From the IMG/VR virus record IMGVR_UViG_3300028196_000074, positions 1 through 26,487 of that record: a stretch of 26,487 nucleotides of DNA. The stretch is one strand, 5' to 3'. This DNA is from a virus. Each line of letters starts with the position of its first letter. Position 1 is the stretch's first letter. Position numbers and translations under genes: made by a program. The notes beneath the pieces were generated by a model. The model saw only the letters and a list, made by a program, of their open reading frames with translations. It ran no database searches and was not told the DNA's origin. Of this stretch, positions 21,525 to 26,487 are shown one piece after another.

Positions 21525-22546
21525 TATTTAATCCTATTTTTAAGTTCATCAATTTGTTTTTGTTGTTCTTTAATAGTTTCTATCAATAATGGTATTATTT
21601 TTTCATACCGAACTGCTTTCATACCACTACTTCGGGTTTGTACTGCTTCAGGTAGAACTGCTTCTACTTCTTGTGCAATAACACCAACATCATGTCCTTT
21701 ATTACCATGTACTACTGAATCTTCTCTCCAATCAAATTCATACCCACCTAATTCAAGTAATTTTTGTAATGGGGATTCAATTGGTGTGATATTATCTTTC
21801 CATCTTCTATCTGATGTTGAGAATGCTACAACATCATTTGATGCATCAATTCTACCTGCAGTTACACTTCCCGTAAGAGCACCAACTGCCAATGAACCTG
21901 TTATTACTACATTTTTACCATTTACTACAATACCTTCTTGATTATGAGTTCCTATTTTAACTGTATCATCAGAGAATACTTCAAAAATTGGTATACCTGA
22001 TATATCGTTTACTGAGAAAAGAGAACCTGATAGTTCATCTGTTACTGAGAATAAAGTACCGAACCCACCTTCAATAGTAAATACTTCAGTATCTCCAACA
22101 GAACCTGACCTATATATTTCTACTGAACCCGTTACTCCTATTGAGCCTGTAATTTGCGCTGAACCCGAAAATGGAAACGCTACTTTTGCTGTGTTGGCTG
22201 CAACATCAGCTGCAATTGAAGAACTTAATGCGGTATGTGAGCCTGATATCATTGTTGGTGTCAGTGCTTTTACCAATGTAAGTGTAGTTACCTCCGAATC
22301 CATTAGTGCTCCAGCAGATGTTACGTTAGTAGCGTCTGTTACGTCTGCGGATGCCTCAATTGCATCTAATTTATTTTTTAATACTGTTGTGAAATCGTTG
22401 GCAGTTTGAGTAGGTAGTGAGGTTAGCGATGAACCATTTCCATAAAATGAACCTGAGAATAATGATGCTGATACGTGAGTACCTACTACTAATTTATTTA
22501 AACTTGCATCACTACCCGATGTGATGACTTTTTTCCATGCTGGCAT
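21524..22546 (-). CDS. Tail fibre with C-terminal S74 intramolecular chaperone, 340 aa
   Basis: Residues 1-240 are Gly/Ser/Thr/Val-rich fibre shaft, including a block (about 77-122) shared with the long fibre encoded upstream. Residues 243-340 are the S74 peptidase-type chaperone: T-S-D-R-R-W-K-D-N-I, E-L-G-G-Y-E-F-D-W, H-D-V-G-V-I-A-Q-E-V-E-A-V-L-P-E, V-R-Y-E-K-I-I-P-L-L-I-E-T-I-K-E-Q and a coiled-coil end. Ser245 and Lys250 are five residues apart, as are the catalytic Ser and Lys of the endosialidase chaperone, so self-cleavage is predicted between Thr244 and Ser245 after trimer folding. AGGAG lies six bases before the ATG. Confidence 0.9.
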   Translation of the reverse strand: MPAWKKVITSGSDASLNKLVVGTHVSASLFSGSFYGNGSSLTSLPTQTANDFTTVLKNKLDAIEASADVTDATNVTSAGALMDSEVTTLTLVKALTPTMISGSHTALSSSIAADVAANTAKVAFPFSGSAQITGSIGVTGSVEIYRSGSVGDTEVFTIEGGFGTLFSVTDELSGSLFSVNDISGIPIFEVFSDDTVKIGTHNQEGIVVNGKNVVITGSLAVGALTGSVTAGRIDASNDVVAFSTSDRRWKDNITPIESPLQKLLELGGYEFDWREDSVVHGNKGHDVGVIAQEVEAVLPEAVQTRSSGMKAVRYEKIIPLLIETIKEQQKQIDELKNRIK

Positions 22547-22621
22547 ATATCTCTCCTATTATGGTTGGCAATGACACATCGTCACCCACTTCCGTTTGTT
22601 GGCCTATAATAGCTATTTAAT

Positions 22622-22629
22622 ATAAATAT
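22622..22629 (-). promoter_or_regulatory. Late-promoter-like ATATTTAT (before the S74 fibre gene)
   Basis: Sense context TATATTTATATTAAATAGC, 75 bases before the ATG at 22546, the longest leader of the set; the leader can fold (see findings). Confidence 0.4.
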
Positions 22630-22648
22630 AAGAATTTTATTATTAAAG

Positions 22649-22672
22649 TAAAAAATCCCCATAAGGAGACTT
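22649..22672 (-). terminator. Putative terminator after the 65-aa gene
   Basis: Sense TCTCC-TTAT-GGGGA stem (one U-G pair) followed by six T. Preceded by a second perfect hairpin, TAACACA-TAG-TGTGTTA (22680-22696), whose loop is the stop codon of the upstream gene. Confidence 0.6.
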
Positions 22673-22686
22673 TTAATTATAACACA

Positions 22687-22884
22687 CTATGTGTTAGTTA
22701 TATTTTTTTGAATTTTAACTGCAGTTTCAAATACTAATTGAACATCATTGCCTTTAAAAGTTGATTCTGATATTAACTGTAATAAGAACTCTAGTTCTTC
22801 TTTTGAAAATACTTCGGTGTCACTTTTTTTATTTTGTTTAAGTTGTTGTAATGATGCCATAACGGTTTTTAATTTTTTTAACAT
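22687..22884 (-). CDS. Small helical protein in the fibre module, 65 aa
   Basis: Helical protein; the core SKEELEFLLQLISESTFKGN then DVQLVFETAVKIQKNI resembles small proteins I recall near fibre genes of T4-like phages (S-K-E-E-L-E-F-L-L...S-T-F-K-G), without a known role. Two starts are possible: ATG at 22884 (6 bases after the previous stop) or ATG at 22860, giving 57 residues and a start MASLQQLKQNKK that looks more usual. I list the longer one. Two hairpins follow at the 3' end. Confidence 0.65.
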   Translation of the reverse strand: MLKKLKTVMASLQQLKQNKKSDTEVFSKEELEFLLQLISESTFKGNDVQLVFETAVKIQKNITNT

Positions 22885-22889
22885 TTTGA

Positions 22890-24308
22890 TTATGCATAGA
22901 TGTAAATTTCATTATCATCCGTTTTAACATGAATAGTACCTACACCTTGAAATGTTGGTGCAGATGATGGTGCAGATGTGGATGATTCAATATTACCTAA
23001 TTTAGAAGTTGGTGTACCACCTGTAGTTACATTATGTGCTAATTGTGATTTATATCCAAATGTTGCACCATTACCATCAGAATCATCACAGAAAATAGAG
23101 TGACCTGCTTGAGCAGTTCCGTTTCCAGTACCACCGAATATAATTCCACTATCACCAGAGGTTGAACCTGAGTTTAATAGAATAAATTGGTCTTCTACAT
23201 TTAAGTTAGTTACTTGTAATTCAGTTTTCGTACCTGTAATTGTTAAGTTACCTGGTATGAGAATCGTATCACTAGAATCACCGATAGTTGCTGCTCCTCC
23301 TAATGAAGCGTTTAATGCGGTTTTAACATTTGCTGTATCTGTTACATCTGCACTTGCTTCTATAGCATCAAGTTTATCGTGATGAGTAGTACTCATTAAA
23401 CCAGCGATTGTATCGGTTGCTTCTCCAATAATTACATTATCACCATCAGATGAATTAATTGTTATCTGTGCAGCGGCTGTTGTTTTGGATAGGTTAGTAC
23501 TTACGTTTGTTGCTTTTGCCGTATTGGTTGCTACGGCAGCTGCGATTGAAGAACTTAATGCGGTATGTGAGCCTGATATCATTGTTGGAGTCAACGCCTT
23601 TACCAATGCGATTGTGGCTAATTCAGAATCCATTAATGCCCCAGCTGCAGTTACGTTAGTAGCATCGGCAGTTGCTTTTGCTGTGTTGGTTGCTACGTCA
23701 GCTGCGATTGAAGAACTTAATGCGGTATGTGAGCCTGATATCATTGTTGGAGTCAGTGCTTTTACTAATGCAATTGTGGCTAATTCAGAATCCATTAATG
23801 CTCCAGCCGCAGTTACATTAGTGGTATCAGCAGTTACTTTTGCGGTGTTAGCGTCTATTTCAGCCAACAAAGTATTTGCTAGTTTGTCTTCGGTAATTTG
23901 GTCATCACCTATGTAGGCTGTTTTTATTGTAGTTCCTTGCCAAACACCTGTACTGATAGTTCCAACTGAAGTAATGTTAGAACCATCAGCGATAAGTCCA
24001 TTGGTTAAAGCTATATCGTTAGCGTTGGCAGTTATACCAGTTCCACCAACAACATTTAAAGTTGCATCACCAGTAGTTGCACCACCAGTTAAACCATCAC
24101 CAGCAACAACACTTGAAATATCACCAGAACCTGCTCCTGCACCAATATCTGAAAGAACTTCAGCACCTGTTCTAAAATGAACAACACCCGATGAACTAAT
24201 TACCAAAAACTTATCAGTATCTAGTCCTGCGTTTGATGCACTACTTATTGATAGTGTATGTAGTTCTGCAACCGAACCTGATACTATTACTTTTTTCCAT
24301 CCTGCCAT
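22890..24308 (-). CDS. Long repeat-containing tail fibre protein, 472 aa
   Basis: Gly/Ala/Thr-rich throughout. Begins MAGWKKVIVSGSVAELHTLS, a start shared in style with the S74 fibre (M-P-A-W-K-K-V-I-T-S-G-S) and probably the virion-attachment segment. Residues about 60-110 are Gly-rich (V-A-G-D-G-L-T-G-G-A-T-T-G). Residues about 155-275 hold two copies of a 54-residue unit ending T-P-T-M-I-S-G-S-H-T-A-L-S-S-S-I-A. The C-terminal part (LQVTNLNVEDQFILLNSGST then GIIFGGTGNGTAQAGHSIFC) looks like a knob or beta-structured head domain. No S74 domain, so trimerisation must come from elsewhere. GAGG seven bases before the ATG. Confidence 0.8.
   Translation of the reverse strand: MAGWKKVIVSGSVAELHTLSISSASNAGLDTDKFLVISSSGVVHFRTGAEVLSDIGAGAGSGDISSVVAGDGLTGGATTGDATLNVVGGTGITANANDIALTNGLIADGSNITSVGTISTGVWQGTTIKTAYIGDDQITEDKLANTLLAEIDANTAKVTADTTNVTAAGALMDSELATIALVKALTPTMISGSHTALSSSIAADVATNTAKATADATNVTAAGALMDSELATIALVKALTPTMISGSHTALSSSIAAAVATNTAKATNVSTNLSKTTAAAQITINSSDGDNVIIGEATDTIAGLMSTTHHDKLDAIEASADVTDTANVKTALNASLGGAATIGDSSDTILIPGNLTITGTKTELQVTNLNVEDQFILLNSGSTSGDSGIIFGGTGNGTAQAGHSIFCDDSDGNGATFGYKSQLAHNVTTGGTPTSKLGNIESSTSAPSSAPTFQGVGTIHVKTDDNEIYIYA
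23539..23862 (-). repeat. Two tandem 162-bp repeats in the long fibre gene
   Basis: A 54-residue unit occurs twice head to tail. A 44-base core is identical at 23545-23588, 23707-23750 and, in the S74 fibre gene, 22215-22258. The unit encodes A-L-M-D-S-E-L-A-T-I-A-L-V-K-A-L-T-P-T-M-I. Exact borders depend on alignment. Confidence 0.85.
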
Positions 24309-24348
24309 TTTTTGACCTCTTTAAATTCTCTTGTTCTATATTATACTA

Positions 24349-24356
24349 ATAAATAT
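24349..24356 (-). promoter_or_regulatory. Late-promoter-like ATATTTAT (before the long fibre gene)
   Basis: Sense context AATATTTATTAGTATAATAT, the extended form; 40 bases before the ATG at 24308, in a 54-base gap after the 130-aa fibre gene. Confidence 0.5.
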
Positions 24357-24362
24357 TAACTT

Positions 24363-24755
24363 TTATAAATAAACGAAAAAATTACTTCCACTTATTGATA
24401 TTGCGCCAGATTCACCACTTGGTAGTGTAGCTGATTCTTTTATTATGAACGTTCCCTCTGAATTTACCTTTACCTTATCACTTCCATTAATTTTTACCAA
24501 AAACATATTGGTTGATGGTGTATCATTTTCAATTAATGAAAGAGATGATGTTAATGCTCCAGTTAATTCAACCGAACCTGTGATTTGTGCGTTGGTAGTT
24601 ACAATTGATTCAATAGAATCAGAACCATTATTTTTTTTAAAAAACAACTTACCATCAAATGTGTTTACAGACAATTCACCCAATGTTAAGTCACTAATAC
24701 TTGGTACTTTAGATTGAACACTACTTCTTTTTAATTTTATTTCATTAGATGCCAC
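24363..24755 (-). CDS. Short tail fibre protein, 130 aa (GTG start)
   Basis: N-terminus reads M-A-S-N-E-I-K-L-K-R-S-S then V-P-S-I-S-D-L-T-L-G-E-L-S-V-N-T-F-D-G-K-L-F-F-K. The pattern I-K-L-K-R-S...P-x-x-S-D-L-x-x-G-E-L-x-x-N-x-x-D-G-K-L-F-x-K is widely used at the base of phage fibre and tail-spike proteins. The rest is Ser/Thr-rich beta structure ending S-G-S-N-F-F-V-Y-L. GTG at 24755 is the start, supported by GAGGG a few bases upstream and by the pattern starting right after it; no in-frame ATG lies near. 20-base gap to the collagen-like gene upstream. Confidence 0.75.
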   Translation of the reverse strand: MASNEIKLKRSSVQSKVPSISDLTLGELSVNTFDGKLFFKKNNGSDSIESIVTTNAQITGSVELTGALTSSLSLIENDTPSTNMFLVKINGSDKVKVNSEGTFIIKESATLPSGESGAISISGSNFFVYL

Positions 24756-24775
24756 TATTATCCCTCAATTATTAA

Positions 24776-25126
24776 TTAAAAACTACCACCATCTAGTGAA
24801 TCAAATGATATAGAACCTGATACTGATAGTGAACCTGATAGTTGTAGGGATGATGTAGTTGCATATATTACCCCACCTTCAATTAGTGTAAATACCCCAC
24901 CACCATCAGCACCTGCTGGCCCTTGTATTCCTTGAGAACCAGTTTCACCTTGAACCCCTCTGTCACCCTTTGGGCCTGCTGCGTTTATCTGAACTATAGA
25001 TGTTACTGGTTGAGTAACTTCAACATTAGATGCTAGATTAGTATCTATAACCTCAATTTTATTATTGGAGTTGGTTACAGTTACTTTATTATCGGCATTT
25101 GTTATATTTACTTTCTTAGATGCCAT
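24776..25126 (-). CDS. Collagen-like tail fibre protein, 116 aa
   Basis: Residues 1-48 are Asn/Val/Thr-rich beta repeats (D-N-K-V-T-V-T-N-S-N-N-K-I-E-V). Residues 51-75 are eight uninterrupted Gly-x-y triplets (GPKGDRGVQGETGSQGIQGP then AGADG), expected to form a short collagen triple helix and so a trimer. The C-terminal part is a small beta segment with G-S-L-S-V-S-G-S-I-S-F. Such triplets are common in phage fibres. ATG one base after the previous stop. Likely a trimeric linker or attachment segment. Confidence 0.8.
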   Translation of the reverse strand: MASKKVNITNADNKVTVTNSNNKIEVIDTNLASNVEVTQPVTSIVQINAAGPKGDRGVQGETGSQGIQGPAGADGGGVFTLIEGGVIYATTSSLQLSGSLSVSGSISFDSLDGGSF

Positions 25127-25127
25127 T

Positions 25128-25520
25128 TTATCGCGTTACCTCTTTAGATAAGTTTACCTTACCTTCTAGCAATCTAACCACATATTCAGAATTACCACTA
25201 CCAGAGTAGATTTCCAAATCATAATGTGCAGTTGTAAAATCTAATGCGGATGAAGTTACTGCTGAAACATATATTCCTATTGAGCCCGATGATAATGGTG
25301 TACTTCCGTTTGAACCACTAAAGTTTAAGCCTGTGTTATCTGATTGTAAGGTACTTGATAGTGTTAAATACACATCAGATGAACCAACGGTTGGTCTTAC
25401 TTGCATTCGTCCATTATATGACGTTAAATCAATAGGAATGTCATTAGAATCTTTGTATTGTATTTCAAATTCTAATGTTGACCCTTGTTCTATTGTAAAT
25501 GAATATTTCCCTGCTGACAT
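25128..25520 (-). CDS. Fibre/baseplate attachment-type protein, 130 aa
   Basis: Beta-rich: F-T-I-E-Q-G-S-T-L-E-F-E-I-Q-Y-K-D-S-N-D-I-P-I-D-L-T-S-Y-N-G-R-M-Q-V-R-P near the start and Y-D-L-E-I-Y-S-G-S-G-N-S-E-Y-V-V-R-L-L-E-G-K-V-N-L-S-K-E-V-T-R at the end. The plan Q-G-x-x-x-x-x-x-I-x-x-x-D...P-I-D-L-T-x-Y-x-x-R-M-Q-V-R...Y-D-L-E-x-x...V-x-x-L-L-x-G-x-V-x-x-x-x-E-V-T-R is that of an Ig-like virion domain found at phage baseplate or fibre roots (compare BppU-type N-terminal domains). First gene of the fibre unit; a late-type element lies 25 bases before the ATG. Confidence 0.7.
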   Translation of the reverse strand: MSAGKYSFTIEQGSTLEFEIQYKDSNDIPIDLTSYNGRMQVRPTVGSSDVYLTLSSTLQSDNTGLNFSGSNGSTPLSSGSIGIYVSAVTSSALDFTTAHYDLEIYSGSGNSEYVVRLLEGKVNLSKEVTR

Positions 25521-25544
25521 AGTTACCTTTGATTAGTGTTTACA

Positions 25545-25552
25545 ATAAATAT
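25545..25552 (-). promoter_or_regulatory. Late-promoter-like ATATTTAT (before the fibre unit)
   Basis: Sense context TATATATTTATTGTAAAC, 24 bases before the ATG at 25520, immediately after the phoH stop. Confidence 0.45.
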
Positions 25553-25559
25553 ATACAAT

Positions 25560-26219
25560 TTAATATTCTGTTAATAATCTTAAAATATCATTTAAAGATT
25601 CATGTCTATGGTTATCCCTTAATACAACATCATACACCCACTTTGAATTTTTCAATTTAGGAACTTCATGTATTGCTGAATCATTTCTGAATTTTAAATC
25701 AATTTGTTGTGGGTCACCACATAATATCATAGTAGAGCCTTTACCGACACGACCTAACACCATAAGAAGTTGTTGTTTAGTTAGATTTTGAAACTCATCT
25801 ACTATAACTATGGAATTATCAAATGTTCTTCCTCTAAAGTGTGTTAATGATACTAATTCGATTTGCTCATCTACCATCATTTTATCTAAAATAGCAGGTT
25901 TGTTATAAACTTTTCTCATATTAGATTTAATTGGTACTAACCATGGCTCCATCTTTTCATCTAATGAGCCAGGTAGAAACCCATTGTCCTCATTTGATAC
26001 AGTTGGTCTTGTTATAACTATTTTATTAACTTGTCTTTTAAAAAACATATCCAATCCAACTTGACATGCTAATAAAGTTTTACCACTACCAGCTTGTCCT
26101 ATGATGAAATTAAACGGATGATTGAGTATTTCTGCTTTTGATGTTTTTTGTTCATCTGATAGTGAAATTGTAAATTTAATGTTTCCTTTAGGTGGTTTTC
26201 TCTCTACGTTCTCTGGCAT
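25560..26219 (-). CDS. phoH: PhoH-type ATPase, 219 aa
   Basis: P-loop NTPase with Walker A GQAGSGKT (residues 41-48), Walker B I-V-I-V-D-E-F-Q-N (137-145), the C-G-D-P-Q-Q segment (167-172) and R-D-N-H-R-H (201-206), the order of PhoH and superfamily I helicase-like folds. The P-x-V-S-N-E-D-N-G-F-L-P-G segment after residue 72 is typical of PhoH. Length matches the single-domain phage PhoH proteins, which are widespread in marine phages; bacterial forms can carry an added N-terminal domain. The biochemical role in phages is unsettled (RNA metabolism and phosphate stress have been proposed). Stand-alone gene with a late-type element 30 bases upstream, placed next to the fibre unit. Confidence 0.92.
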   Translation of the reverse strand: MPENVERKPPKGNIKFTISLSDEQKTSKAEILNHPFNFIIGQAGSGKTLLACQVGLDMFFKRQVNKIVITRPTVSNEDNGFLPGSLDEKMEPWLVPIKSNMRKVYNKPAILDKMMVDEQIELVSLTHFRGRTFDNSIVIVDEFQNLTKQQLLMVLGRVGKGSTMILCGDPQQIDLKFRNDSAIHEVPKLKNSKWVYDVVLRDNHRHESLNDILRLLTEY

Positions 26220-26248
26220 ATGTAATCCTATCTTAAATAACCTTTAGT

Positions 26249-26256
26249 ATAAATAT
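26249..26256 (-). promoter_or_regulatory. Late-promoter-like ATATTTAT (before phoH)
   Basis: Sense context TGATATTTATACTAAAGG, 29 bases before the ATG at 26219, between the terminator at 26290-26315 and the gene. Confidence 0.45.
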
Positions 26257-26289
26257 CAAGTCATTTTTTATTACAACATTTAAGGCATA

Positions 26290-26315
26290 AAAAAAGGGGA
26301 ACATTTCTGCTCCCC
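26290..26315 (-). terminator. Intrinsic terminator after the right-end gene
   Basis: Sense GGGGAGCA-GAAA-TGTTCCCC (eight pairs, one G-U) followed by seven T. Its loop region matches that of the tail tube terminator (CA-GAAA-TG). Confidence 0.9.
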
Positions 26316-26350
26316 TCTTTAAATTAAGTATAAACTCTATAATCTAATGA

Positions 26351-26487
26351 TTACTGAATTTTGTTTAATGAATCAACGTATACTTTACCATAAAATTCTC
26401 CACGTAGCATTTTCTTCGCGTAACGTGTCATAACGCCCTTACGAGGAGTGAAGTTTTTAGGGTCATATACCAATGGAGTCATAATCA
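26351..26487 (-). CDS. Unidentified gene, C-terminal 43 or more residues (runs off the window)
   Basis: The open frame ends in TAA at 26353-26351 and reads MTPLVYDPKNFTPRKGVMTR, then YAKKMLRGEFYGKVYVDSLN and K-I-Q. The first Met codon at 26482 could be a start, but the frame is still open at the window edge, so the gene may be longer. Basic, with a helical Y-A-K-K-M-L-R-G segment. A clean terminator 35 bases after the stop supports it as a real gene end. No family recognised. Confidence 0.55.
   Translation of the reverse strand, partial: IMTPLVYDPKNFTPRKGVMTRYAKKMLRGEFYGKVYVDSLNKIQ

Noticed and set aside
22558-22620. Short plus-strand frame starting MVGNDTSS
   Set aside because: Only 19 codons, no ribosome site, opposite to all genes; more simply explained as part of a structured leader of the fibre gene.
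11420-22630. Plus-strand TATAAATA at several gaps read as T4 late promoters firing rightward
   Set aside because: No plus-strand genes exist to be served, and the sites lie consistently close upstream of minus-strand starts, so the sense orientation is ATATTTAT.
1-26487. tRNA genes, integrase, att sites or insertion sequences
   Set aside because: I saw no cloverleaf-type sequence with T-loop GTTCRA in an intergenic region, no recombinase motif and no terminal inverted repeats; absence is by eye only.

Overview
The window reads as a piece of a T4-like myovirus (contractile-tailed phage) genome. GC is low, genes are packed tightly, and every gene I can support lies on the minus strand, so functional order runs from right (26487) to left (1). 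The host is not shown directly. Four promoter-like elements in the left part have the form TTTGG-N19-TATATT(A/T), which resembles the Bacteroidota housekeeping promoter (-33 TTG, -7 TAnnTTTG). The leaders of the genes there are A-rich and lack a Shine-Dalgarno sequence. I therefore infer a (probably aquatic) Bacteroidota host with moderate confidence; SAR11 or another low-GC marine host is not excluded.

Right end (26487-25560): the 3' end of an unidentified gene with a strong terminator, then a PhoH-type ATPase. 25520-20823: a fibre and host-recognition module of small structural proteins. It includes a collagen-like fibre segment, two long repeat-containing fibres that share sequence blocks (one ending in an S74 self-cleaving chaperone with its Ser-Lys pair), and a short fibre-type protein. 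20823-18656: three tandem paralogous LamG/concanavalin-like proteins. 18617-16105: neck and tail-completion genes in T4 order (gp13-, gp14- and gp15-like). 16045-12682: a coiled-coil protein, the tail sheath (gp18) and the tail tube (gp19). 12546-2954: a gp26-like protein with an apparent frameshift extension (gp51-like), a small protein, the tape measure protein, a baseplate/tube-initiation protein carrying fourteen 15-residue repeats, a LysM baseplate protein, a hub protein and one more structural protein. 2848-640: eight short accessory proteins of unknown role, including a SWIM zinc-finger mini-protein and an unlisted 25-residue ORF. 639-1: the N-terminal part of a protein that may be a family-A-like DNA polymerase.

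Two promoter classes divide the window. The accessory genes carry the TTTGG-N19-TATATTA element, three copies with tandem TTAACA boxes upstream. The structural genes carry an AT-rich 8-mer, sense ATATTTAT or GTATTTAT, 20-80 bases before transcription-unit starts; this is the reverse complement of the core of the T4 late promoter. GAAA-loop hairpin terminators separate several late units, and many genes within units are joined by TAATG or ATGA overlaps.

The most notable observations are the homopolymer-U frameshift into a start-less conserved-looking frame just upstream of the tape measure, the two promoter classes, the 15-residue repeat tract in a baseplate protein, and the duplicated receptor-binding-type genes. 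No CRISPR array, tRNA, integrase or insertion sequence was seen, and no gap longer than 300 bases lacks a gene.
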